Assembly: GCA_902984215.1 (NCBI GenBank)
Contig: CADWAF010003804.1
Span: 1 to 16,490, forward strand
Source: Willaertia magna
Taxonomy: Eukaryota > Heterolobosea > Eutetramitea > Acrasida > Naegleriidae
Direction of reading: 5' to 3'
DNA: 16,490 bases
Position 1 is the stretch's first letter; every line of letters begins with the position of its first letter. The position numbers and the translations under genes are program-made. The notes under the pieces are model-generated. The model had not been told where the DNA came from, did no database searches, and saw only the letters and a program-made list of their open reading frames with translations. This document shows, one piece after another, positions 6,596 through 15,053 of this stretch.

Positions 6596-7767
6596 ATGTC
6601 ACAAAATCGTGAATTGCAGGAAGATGTTTTATTCTTTTCAAAATTACCGGTTGATGTGTGGGATGAAATATTTCAATATTTAAATCCTTTAGATATTTTT
6701 TGTAAAGTGGTAAATGTTTGTAAAAATTGGAGATTTAATTTATTAAATTTTTATTTAAAAAATTATTTAAATAATAATTTAAATTTTTTAAATATATTAA
6801 ACATTGATACATTTATTAATGAATTAATTAATAATGAAGAATTATTTACAAAACTTAAAAAATATTTATTTAATCAACAGGTCAATAACTTGACAATTCA
6901 TTTACAACAAAAACAATTAATTACTGAAAATAATATTTATTTATCTAAAGAAAGTAGTATTCAAAGATATCTTAATGATTTATCAAACTATTTTTATTTA
7001 ATTAATCATAATAAATATTTTATAATAGAGGATGAACACAATTCTGAAAATAAACCAATAAATGATAATATTAACAATAATAATATTACGCCAACCACAA
7101 CATCTTGTTTTGGAACTGTAACTACATCTTTAAATAATAAAAACAATTACAATAATAATACTAACCTTAATGTCAATAATAACAATAACACGGAAAACAA
7201 AATTGGGTTATCCTCAAAATATAATAGTCACGTTTCTAAGGGTGATACAAATAATTTAATTAATTTTAAATCTGTTTTAGTTGGATTTTGTGGTGTTGGT
7301 AAAACATGTTTTGTACAAGCGTCAACTGATAAAATTTTTAACGTCAACATGGAAGTACAATTGGTGTTGCTTTTACAATTAAACAACATGCATTTGAGGA
7401 GTTTAATTTAACTTTTAAAATGGAAATATGGGATACTGCTCAATCTGACAGATATCATTCACTCGCTCCAATGTTTTATAGATATTCAAATATTTTATTT
7501 ATTTGTTTTGATTTGACAAATATGGAAAGTTTTAAAAGTGTAAGAAAGTGGAAAGAAGAAATTGAAAAGAATTTAAGAAATGGAATGTTATTTGAAGTAA
7601 TTTTATTGGGATTTAAAAGTGATTTAAAAGAAAGAAGGGTTGTAATGAAAGAAGAAGCAGAAAGATTGGCATTTGATTTAAAAATAATGTATTTTGAAGT
7701 GAGTAGTAAATTAATGGAAAACGTTGACGCCAACTTGGCATGCTGTCTTGTTAAAATATTGTATTGA
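6596..7767 (+). pseudogene. F-box / Rab-like GTPase fusion with a frameshift
   Basis: Residues 14-45 (FSKLPVDVWDEIFQYLNPLDIFCKVVNVCKNWR) are a good F-box. An Asn-rich linker follows. A small-GTPase domain then begins near residue 223 with P-loop GFCGVGKT (230-237). At about 7352-7354 the frame moves by one base: the continuing frame gives a short tail and stops at 7411, while the frame from 7354 gives STIGVAF (switch I), WDTAQSDRYHSL, LLGFKSDL and FEVSSK, ending at 7767. One A missing from the A-run would explain it, as sequencing error, mutation or (less likely) programmed shifting. Rab proteins have DTAGQE and NKxD; here the G3 Gly and catalytic Gln positions are Gln and Ser, and the G4 Asn is Phe. 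No C-terminal prenylation motif is seen (ends CCLVKILY). Likely a pseudo-GTPase ubiquitin-ligase adaptor or a decaying gene. Confidence 0.8.
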
Positions 7768-7798
7768 TAAATTTTTGAAAAGAATGTGTGACAACTAG

Positions 7799-7818
7799 AT
7801 TACAAAGCGCATTGTAAT
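7799..7818. terminator. Palindromic TTGTAA pair between convergent genes
   Basis: ATTACAAAGCGCATTGTAAT has 7-bp complementary arms around AGCGCA. It lies 31 bases after the stop of the plus-strand gene ending at 7767 and 37 bases after the stop of the minus-strand gene ending at 7856. Each strand thus has one TTGTAA downstream of its own gene. UGUA and UGUAA are known upstream polyadenylation elements in other eukaryotes, so a shared two-way 3'-end signal is a reasonable inference. Confidence 0.45.
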
Positions 7819-7855
7819 AGACTAAAATAAAATCTTATTGCCTTAATAATAAAAT

Positions 7856-9517
7856 TTACTTGTCCAAATACATAAAATTTTCATGTGGATTTAACACAAC
7901 ACCTAGACTTTCCTTTAAAGCAATTGTTTCCCTAACTTTTTCTTCCATCTTATTCTTTCTATAACAATTAATCATCATCTCAAATGCATGTGCATTAGGT
8001 CTAATCTCTAACGTTCTTTTAAATAATCTTTCCATTCTCTCTACACTTTCATTCCTTTCCTGACAATAAAACATTACAATTAAAAAAGTTGTATTAGAAG
8101 GTTGTTTAATATTCTCTAAAATATAATCTTCAACTTCATTAAATAAACCTTTTTTAGCTAAAATATGTACAATAAAGTTATGTTGTGGTATTTGTGGTAC
8201 AATATTTAATTTCTTCATGTCGTTAAATATAATTTTTTTAGCTTCATTTAAGTTTAATAATTTTAAACAAACAAATAAAATATTATTAATGGTTTCAATA
8301 TTAAAATATTTTCCTTTTTTAATCCATTCATTATATAAATGAATTGCTTTTTCATTTTTAATTATTCCATAATATTTAATTAATGCATTTAATAAATTAA
8401 TTGATTTAATTTCTTTAATTAAATTAATTATTTTATTTTTAAAATCATTATCAATCTCACTATTTAAATAATCAACAAAAACTTCTTCATTAATCTCAAT
8501 TTCATTTTCTAATAAATCATTAAATATCTTTTTTGATTTATCAAAAGCTTTTGCTTTAATTGTTGCTTTTAAACTTAAAGAAATATCATTTAAAGATGGA
8601 ATTAATTTATAATTTAATTCCATTGTATTAATTATTTTTAAAACCATTTTAAAATCACCTTTATTAGCAAATCCTTTTAATAATTGTGTCATTACTTCAT
8701 TTGTAGGTTGTAATTGAAATCTTTCTAAAAAAATATTAAATATTTCCCAACCAACTTCGACATTACTTGGAAGATAACAAATATTATAAATAAATTCATT
8801 TAATTGTTCTTGTTGTAATGGCTGTTGTATTTGCTTTTTATCATTATTATGTTGTAATTGTGGTTGTAACTGTGGTTGTTGTAATTGTTTCTTATCGTTA
8901 TTATTAAGAATATTTATTTGTGAATATTTAAGTTTTTTAATAATTAATCTTGCAGACTCACTTATCGTTTTTAACATTCCCATATCGCCATCGATTATAC
9001 TTTTTTGGGAAAGCCAAATTAAAATTTCAAATAGAGTATTTGTATCACGTTGTTTTTTATAATATTTATAAAAAGAATGATAAGCGTTAAAAGTTGAAAT
9101 ATTTTCATTAAAGATTAATTCTTTTATTTGTGAATGTGAAAGTTTATTATTTTTAATTTTTTCTTGAAGTATTCGTAATTGTTGTATACTATTTCTTTTC
9201 ATATTATTATTCATTATTATTTCATTAATTTCATTATTATTATAAATTTCCTTATTAAGTTTATTATTATTGTTATTATTAATGTTGGTATCATTGTGAT
9301 TTGGTTGTAAAGATGATTGTGCCATAATGAGGGAATAATGATAAAAAGACTTGTTCGGAAATGAACAAGATGTATTATTGTGTGGATAGTTATTATTTAA
9401 AGAAGATATTATTTGAACATTTTTTCCGTTAATGATATCATTACCACTGTTTTTCACAACAACACTCGGAAACAAGCTCTTTAATGAGCGAAAATTCTTG
9501 CCTAGATTTTTATGCAT
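7856..9517 (-). CDS. PPR (pentatricopeptide repeat) protein, probably mitochondrial
   Basis: 553 residues; the ATG at 9517 follows seven A. The N-terminus (HKNLGKNFRSLKSLFPSVVVKN) is basic, rich in Ser and free of acidic residues, like a mitochondrial presequence. Asn runs (residues 80-105) and a Gln-rich stretch (211-238) follow. From about 240 to the end are helical-pair repeats of the PPR type, clearest at 271-305 (PTNEVMTQLLKGFANKGDFKMVLKIINTME...) and 307-343, and near the end at RPNAHAFEMMINCYRKNKMEEKVRETI followed by LNP. PPR proteins bind single-stranded RNA and act in organelle RNA processing, stability or translation. No extra catalytic domain (SMR, DYW) is seen. It is convergent with the gene ending at 7767 and lies downstream of the ARD gene on the same strand, 68 bp away. 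Confidence 0.85.
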   Translation of the reverse strand: MHKNLGKNFRSLKSLFPSVVVKNSGNDIINGKNVQIISSLNNNYPHNNTSCSFPNKSFYHYSLIMAQSSLQPNHNDTNINNNNNNKLNKEIYNNNEINEIIMNNNMKRNSIQQLRILQEKIKNNKLSHSQIKELIFNENISTFNAYHSFYKYYKKQRDTNTLFEILIWLSQKSIIDGDMGMLKTISESARLIIKKLKYSQINILNNNDKKQLQQPQLQPQLQHNNDKKQIQQPLQQEQLNEFIYNICYLPSNVEVGWEIFNIFLERFQLQPTNEVMTQLLKGFANKGDFKMVLKIINTMELNYKLIPSLNDISLSLKATIKAKAFDKSKKIFNDLLENEIEINEEVFVDYLNSEIDNDFKNKIINLIKEIKSINLLNALIKYYGIIKNEKAIHLYNEWIKKGKYFNIETINNILFVCLKLLNLNEAKKIIFNDMKKLNIVPQIPQHNFIVHILAKKGLFNEVEDYILENIKQPSNTTFLIVMFYCQERNESVERMERLFKRTLEIRPNAHAFEMMINCYRKNKMEEKVRETIALKESLGVVLNPHENFMYLDK

Positions 9518-9585
9518 TTTTTTTAATTTAAAAAAAAATATAAAAAAATTTACAATTATTTACAATTGAGAAAAATAATAATTTT

Positions 9586-10107
9586 TTAATGTACTTTATT
9601 GTAATACTTTTCAATATAGTTTCTTCTACATTCTAAATTTTCAACTCCTTCATCTCCTCTATTAAATCTTCCTTCTCTTGGACTATCTCTGTATAATCTC
9701 ATAACTGTCAAATTTCTCTTTTCATCAATTGTAAAACGATGATAAATTCCAATTGGTATTACAATTAAATCACCCTTTTCAATTTCAATTCTAATCCATT
9801 TATCATTTTGATCTCTAACGTCAAATAAACCTTTACTTTCACCTTCAATTACATATCTTATTTCTTCAAATTCGTGAACGTGTTCACCAAAGAATTTAAT
9901 TAATTGTTGTTCTAAATTTGGCATATTTATTGGATTTAAATATTCAATATTTTGACAATTAAAACCTAATTCTTTAATTTTAGTTTCATAATTTGTAATT
10001 TCTTCATCTTTAAAGGTGTGAATTGTTACGCCATAGTTTGTTAATAAGCTATCAACGGTAATCAAATCGTCAGAGTTATTGTTATCTAAAAGGTAAGCTT
10101 TAACCAT
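9586..10107 (-). CDS. ADI1: Acireductone dioxygenase (methionine salvage)
   Basis: 173 residues, the usual length for eukaryotic ARD. It is a cupin with the metal ligands visible as H76-x-H78-x3-E82 (GEHVHEFEEIRYVIEG) and H123 (IPIGIYHRF). The spacing matches the family (two His, Glu, then a His about 40 residues on). The C-terminal segment MRLYRDSPREG-FNR is typical. The enzyme oxidises acireductone (1,2-dihydroxy-3-keto-5-methylthiopentene) in the cytosol. With iron the product is 2-keto-4-methylthiobutyrate plus formate; with nickel an off-pathway reaction occurs. The start ATG at 10107 is preceded by AAAAAATAGAAAG, and MVKAYLLD is a normal ARD N-terminus. Two TTGTAA hexamers on the minus strand lie 20-36 bases past its stop. 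It diverges from the gene at 10323. Confidence 0.96.
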   Translation of the reverse strand: MVKAYLLDNNNSDDLITVDSLLTNYGVTIHTFKDEEITNYETKIKELGFNCQNIEYLNPINMPNLEQQLIKFFGEHVHEFEEIRYVIEGESKGLFDVRDQNDKWIRIEIEKGDLIVIPIGIYHRFTIDEKRNLTVMRLYRDSPREGRFNRGDEGVENLECRRNYIEKYYNKVH

Positions 10108-10322
10108 CTTTCTATTTTTTTTGTTTGAGTTTTTAACGGAACTATTTGCTAGTTATTAGATTGGACAAATAGTATTTAACAGGATCTTTTTGTAAGGTTG
10201 TCCTTCCGCGGTTTTAATCGCTCTTTACAACAATGAAAGCTTGTTTAAAATTCCCCAAATTATTGTAATGACATCGATTTGCAGACATTTGAAAGGAGTT
10301 TAGTGAAAAGTAACACAAAAAA
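10108..10322. promoter_or_regulatory. Divergent promoter region of ARD and the three-exon gene
   Basis: 215 bp separate two opposed start codons. TGAAAGGAGTTT at 10290-10301, 22 bases before the plus-strand ATG, is identical to 6542-6553. Seven A precede the ATG at 10323. A CCGCGG palindrome occurs at 10206-10211. Nothing else stands out. Confidence 0.5.
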
Positions 10323-12440
10323 ATGTCACTATTTGAAAGACTATCTTCTTTCTTTACACCAACAACTACTACGGAATTAGAAAATAATAACACACAACAA
10401 AATGTAGATTCCAGTGAAGAAGAATCAGATCCAGAAAAAGAAGTAAAGGAACTTTATGGAATTTCAACCACAACAACAAAAATTAAAACGGAAAAAAAAA
10501 TTGTAAAGAATAAACAAATTGAATCCAATAATGATTTAAAAAAAAAGAAATTAAAAAAAGGAATCATTTTACCTCTAAATAAAGATTTTGATCTTTCAAA
10601 GTTCAGTAAAATTGCAATTTCATTAAAATATGAACAAACGTATGTTGAGAAACAAGCTGAAGTTGAGGAAGAGTTTAATCGTTGGAAAAATAGACAACCT
10701 ACTTATGAAGAGGAGATGTTAAATGAAAAGTTAAAAACTAATACTAAATTTATTGATAATGGTGATTATGGTATGTTTATTTATTTAATTTATTTAAATT
10801 TTAAATTAATTTATTTAAATTTGTTTATTTAATTTATTTTCAATGAAATTCGTTATTAAATTTTCCCGCCAACAATTTTATTGAAAATTAAAAAGGCTTT
10901 TATGGCGATTTGGCTCAAACGAAAGAAACGAATAGAGCTTCCGATTCCGATGAAGAAGAAGAAAGTAGTGAAATATCATCATTAAACAAAAAGAAGGAAA
11001 AGGTAAAAATTCAATACGTAGATGTTCCATTTACATTTTATGCTACAATTTATAATTCTTTCGGAATATGTTTAGGTACTTGTTCCTCTAAGAATGGTTT
11101 TCAATCCTCGCTACCCGAACAACGAGTAAAGAAATTGAAGAAGAAATTAAATGGTAACAATAATAACAATGAAGAGGATAGTCTTGTGGAAGATGAAGTA
11201 CTTGAGGAAAGTAATAGTAGCGGTACGCCGACAACACCCAGCCCAGTAGTCGGAAGTAATATCCCATATAAAAGTTTTTTCTTTTCAAAGCCTGAAATTA
11301 AATTAGAAAGTACTACCAATAGTAAAGAGAGTGATGGTAGTACTACAACCTCTTCTGGTAACAATAATAATAATAACGCTAGTGAAGAAGAGGGAAAAGG
11401 TAAAAATCAAATACAATTAGAATCTATCATCTTTTCTTTAAAAGATAATATTAAAGATGAAAGAATGATTTCAGTGAATGAAGATTTAATTTATTATTTA
11501 ATTTTTGAAGTGGAGTTTAATGATCCAGAAAGTTTTTTAAAACAAAAAATTATTCAATCTTCAAAAGGATCTAAATTTGGAATTTTTAAAAGAAAAAAGA
11601 ATGAACAACTTACAATAATTAAAAGTGAACCATTTTCGAATAGTATGTTGTTGACAATACATGATATTTCAAAAGTGAAAAATATACCAAGTTTACAAAA
11701 TACTTTTAATCCTTTACAATATTCAGAAAATATTGAAGAAATTTGTAGATTTAAAGTTGAATTAAATAACACTAAAAATGTTGGAAAACAACAGTTAGGT
11801 GTATTACATTACAAAAATAGTGGTACTTCTGAAAATAACCAACAATTAAAAAAATATATTTGGAATTTCCGTAAAAGTTTTGAATTTCGTCCTATACCTC
11901 CTAAAAAGTTATTTATTAAATTAGAAAGTGTTGAAAATATTCCAGTATTTGAGGATGTTTATATTTCGTTATGGTTTATGAATAAGAAGAACAAAACGAA
12001 AGCAATGAAAAGTAAAAGTCCAAAGTTTAATGAAACTTATGAATAGTAAGTAACGCATTGTAATGAATTATTGTTTATTAACTTTATTTAGTGATATTTC
12101 GAATATTTACAAAGATACTGACAAATTGTTTTATATTTTGCAAGATAGAATTAAAATATTATTAAAACAAAAAAAGGCTTTCCAAAAGGAAGAACAACGT
12201 TTAATCAGTGAATGTTTATTGCCTACTTTATCTCAATTATTTTCTGGAAGTAATTGTTACTTTAGTTTTGGTTTTCCACCTACAGTTACCTATAACTATA
12301 ACACTGATATACCTCCTACTAGTAGTTTCACGGAGAGAAAAAAGACGGCTTTGTTACATTATGTAAACGAAGAACGGATGACAGTTCAAGGAGAGGACTC
12401 TGCCATGAAAGTTAAGGTTGGAGTTGTGTTGGCGTGGTAG
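10323..12440 (+). CDS. Three-exon gene of unknown function, possible C2-like segment
   Basis: Exons 10323-10770, 10896-12045 and 12092-12440 join in frame to 648 residues (1947 bases with the stop). I do not recognise the family. The N-terminus (SLFERLSSFFTP) is followed by an acidic patch (29-45, SEEESDPEKEVKELYG), a basic stretch, and an amphipathic Glu/Lys helix around 115-145. A second acidic patch (DSDEEEESSE) precedes a globular part with VPFTFYATIYNSFGICLGTC. Low-complexity Asn/Ser/Glu linkers with a TPTTPSP motif come next. Residues about 486-580 (KLFIKLESVENIP...VYISLWFM...SPKFNETYEYDI) resemble a C2 domain pattern, with the NP-x-WNE-x-F-like turn, but no calcium-binding Asp set is clear. 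The C-terminus ends KVKVGVVLAW. Both introns are supported because removing each restores the frame and the ends are canonical. Confidence 0.75.
10771..10895 (+). other. Intron 1 of the unknown gene
   Basis: 125 bases, GTATGT...AAAAAG, much richer in A+T than its exons. It is a phase 1 intron; splicing turns GGTGATTATG plus GCTTTTATGG into the continuous residues DYGFYGDL. Without splicing the frame ends at 10830-10832. It contains TTTCCCGCC at 10862-10870. Confidence 0.85.
12046..12091 (+). other. Intron 2 of the unknown gene
   Basis: 46 bases, GTAAGT...TTTAG. Phase 2: the codon TA|T joins ETYE to YDISNIYKD. Retention gives an immediate TAG at 12044-12046. The short size is typical of compact protist genomes. 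Confidence 0.85.
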
Positions 12441-12528
12441 TCTATTTTAGGAAATAATTTAGTGTGACTAAAGTTAAGCCAGTTGTAATACCTTTGTTTC
12501 TTTAACTCCATTGTAAATTATAAAAAAA
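12441..12528 (+). promoter_or_regulatory. Short spacer with 3' signal and downstream leader
   Basis: 88 bases between two genes on the same strand. TTGTAA occurs at 12483 and 12511, 43 and 71 bases past the stop at 12440. Eight A immediately precede the next ATG at 12529. The 3' end of one gene and the promoter of the next must nearly overlap. Confidence 0.45.
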
Positions 12529-14850
12529 ATGCAAAAACATAAAAGTGTGATTGGCAGGTTTTTCGGGCACTGGGAACAGTTAGAAGAAGAAATTTCAAAA
12601 CAAAAAAGTAGATTAGAATTACAATGGTTATCAACTAAAGAATTAAAAACTAAAATGTTTGAATTATTATTAAGTTATTCAAACGGAGATTTATTATTAC
12701 ATCATATTTTACCATACCTAACTTTTAATGAAATATTCTACTCTCTTTATTTAGTAAATAAAAGAATTGCCATGATTATTCAAAATCAAAATCAACATCA
12801 ACTAGTTTTGCGATTGACGGAAAAGAATATTTGTTTATTAATGAAATATTTCTTGAAAGACAATGAATGTCGATTACCACACATGTTAAAAATAGATAAA
12901 GAAATAATTAAAACTAGCATTCCTTGGTTTGGCGTTCAAAACAACTATGTTACGCATTACATTGACCAAGAAGATATCGAGTTGTGTAATACTTTCCCTT
13001 CAATTATAAATTTTGTAACCGGATTAACAATTGACATTGTTTTATTCTACAACGTTTTTAGCACTCCAAGTTATTACAAAAAGGATATTCGTTTAAATTT
13101 AGAACATGTTTATGATTTTATCATTTATTTCTATAAAAATTTATTACTTTTCAAAAGACAAAATCCAATTATTTTATCTTTTAATGGAATTGAAAGATGT
13201 TTATATTATAGGATTGACATTTCTTTATTTAAGAAATTAATTGATCTTTTTAATGAATTTAATAACGTTACTGTAGATTTCATAATGAAAACAAATTCAG
13301 ATTGTTATTATTACAGAACAGATGATATAACTTTATTTATTTCTGAAACAACAAACTTTTTAATGAAAACAAAGTTCCAATTAAATAGTTTTACATTACA
13401 TTGTCCTTTCGACCTTTCAGTTGAAATTTTAGATAGTTTAATGGGAACGAATAACGAGGAAAAGGAAATTAAAAAAGAAAAACTTTCTAATTTAAAACAT
13501 TTTTCATTTATACCTTATGATTTTCGAGGAAAATCAGAGAATTTAGTTAAATATTTTAAGTTTATTAATGAAATGATTCATAAAAATTGTACAATTTGCT
13601 TTAAATATTCGAGAACAATAGTTTTTTCTGGTGTTCATGAATTATGGAATAATTTTTATGATTTTTTAATTAGTGACAGAGATTCTATTAATACAATATT
13701 TATGGCACATTTTTCTTTTGAAAAGTTAGCATTACAAAATAGTGAAAAGGTAACGGATTTTTTTAGTTTATTAAAATGTCTTTCAAAATTAAATTTACTT
13801 TCATTGGAGTTTCATAATTGCGATATTATTTATAATACTAAAATTAAAGAAGTTAATACTTTAAATAATAACCCTAATAATATTTTTTCCAATAATGAAT
13901 TGTTAATATGTTATTTAAATAAGATAAAAACACCAAAACTTATTGAATTATATTTAATTAAATTATCTTTACAACAATTGCCTTTAGATTTAATTAAAAG
14001 TTGTTTAAAGATAGAAAACCTTGTTTTAACAAATAATGATTTAAATGATCAAAAAATAAGTCAACTTTTAGAATTTGTAAAAGAAAATAATCATTTAACT
14101 ATTAATCTTAATCAAAATAAGATTTGTGACATTTCTTTATTAAATTATTGTATCAATAACAACATAAATATTGATTTAACAGAAACTCGTTTTGAAAATA
14201 TTATTATTGGAATAAAGGATTTATCTAACAATAATACAAGTTTAAACAAAGATATTTTATTTACTATTAACCCATACGATTATAAATTTAAACAATTCTT
14301 ACAAAGTGACATTTCCTTAGAATTATATTTATTTGATTATCCAAAATTTGTTAAATGGTATAAATCAACAAAAAAGGGCTATTTTAATGGATTTTTTTCA
14401 CATGGCTATCAATCAATAATAAATTTTTTATCGTTAAATCAATATAAAGATTTAGAAAATACTTTTTATTGGACAGCATTTAAATATTTGGAAAAAAAGA
14501 AAATGAAACTTGCCATTCAATTGGGAGAATTTAATAATTGTTTTGAATTTTATTTTAATATAATTTATACATCTCCTTTATTTAATAATGAAAATCCATT
14601 TTCTGTTAAATTTAATTATCCAAATGGTGTAGTTCAAGTGGCAATAAGGAAATGTGATTTTGTAAAAAGAAAAGAAAACAATGTTCAAACAGAGGATATT
14701 AATGTGGATGATTGGCTTATTTTAACTTTGGTTTGTGATGGTGAAAAACAAAAGATTGTTAATAAATGTTTAATTTGGGACAAAGAATTGATGACAAAAG
14801 AGCAAATGGTATTCATTGTTGGTTATTGGAAAAAATTGAATTTGAAATAA
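12529..14850 (+). CDS. Large F-box/LRR-like protein
   Basis: 773 residues, intronless. Residues 1-45 are basic and helical (VIGRFFGHWEQLEEEISKQKSRLELQWLSTKELK). Residues about 53-95 (GDLLLHHILPYLTFNEIFYSLYLVNKRIAMII) fit an F-box-like helical module: LP-Y, hydrophobic helix, then (V/C)N-x-R. From about 100 to 460 is a Leu/Ile/Phe-rich body without clear motifs. Residues about 470-560 are leucine-rich repeats (LIELYLIKLSLQQLPLDLIKSCLKIENLVLTNNDLNDQKISQLLEFV), with Asn ladders typical of LRRs. The last 150 residues (WYKSTKKGYFNGFFSHGYQS..., ...DWLILTLVCDGEKQKIVNKCLIWDKEL) form a separate domain I do not recognise. It is more diverged from A, B and C than they are from one another and lacks their shared C-terminal module. 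An adaptor role in protein ubiquitination is inferred only from the F-box-like start. Confidence 0.75.
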   Translation: MQKHKSVIGRFFGHWEQLEEEISKQKSRLELQWLSTKELKTKMFELLLSYSNGDLLLHHILPYLTFNEIFYSLYLVNKRIAMIIQNQNQHQLVLRLTEKNICLLMKYFLKDNECRLPHMLKIDKEIIKTSIPWFGVQNNYVTHYIDQEDIELCNTFPSIINFVTGLTIDIVLFYNVFSTPSYYKKDIRLNLEHVYDFIIYFYKNLLLFKRQNPIILSFNGIERCLYYRIDISLFKKLIDLFNEFNNVTVDFIMKTNSDCYYYRTDDITLFISETTNFLMKTKFQLNSFTLHCPFDLSVEILDSLMGTNNEEKEIKKEKLSNLKHFSFIPYDFRGKSENLVKYFKFINEMIHKNCTICFKYSRTIVFSGVHELWNNFYDFLISDRDSINTIFMAHFSFEKLALQNSEKVTDFFSLLKCLSKLNLLSLEFHNCDIIYNTKIKEVNTLNNNPNNIFSNNELLICYLNKIKTPKLIELYLIKLSLQQLPLDLIKSCLKIENLVLTNNDLNDQKISQLLEFVKENNHLTINLNQNKICDISLLNYCINNNINIDLTETRFENIIIGIKDLSNNNTSLNKDILFTINPYDYKFKQFLQSDISLELYLFDYPKFVKWYKSTKKGYFNGFFSHGYQSIINFLSLNQYKDLENTFYWTAFKYLEKKKMKLAIQLGEFNNCFEFYFNIIYTSPLFNNENPFSVKFNYPNGVVQVAIRKCDFVKRKENNVQTEDINVDDWLILTLVCDGEKQKIVNKCLIWDKELMTKEQMVFIVGYWKKLNLK

Positions 14851-15053
14851 AAGTTATATGGCAATCAAGTCTTTAGAGATACATTTAAACTAAAAAACAC
14901 TACAAAAACACCACAAAAAACGTATTTCTCAAGAACAAGTGAATAGGACAAATTCTATCCTCAAAATTCTAATCAGATCTTTCTAGTTTTAAGGTTAGTT
15001 ATAAAGATGCCTTGTCACTTAATAAACTGTCCAATAAAAAATTTGATTTATTA
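14851..15053. other. Spacer between convergent genes
   Basis: 203 bp between the stop at 14850 (plus) and the stop at 15054 (minus). AATAAA-like strings are present (for example AATAAACT at 15021 and CAATAAAA at 15032). The TTGTAA hexamer seen after other genes is absent here. Confidence 0.4.

Noticed and set aside
10771..10860. AT-rich TTTATTTAATT repeats as a satellite or origin
   Set aside because: They lie inside a short intron and show only imperfect low-complexity similarity, without a regular period.
11088..11364. Minus-strand open frames opposite exon 2
   Set aside because: They lie opposite Asn/Ser/Glu low-complexity codons and have Leu/Val/Ser-rich translations expected of antisense shadows.
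10910..12440. Two or three separate genes in place of one three-exon gene
   Set aside because: The second part has no in-frame ATG at its beginning, and both gaps have GT...AG ends whose removal restores the frame exactly.
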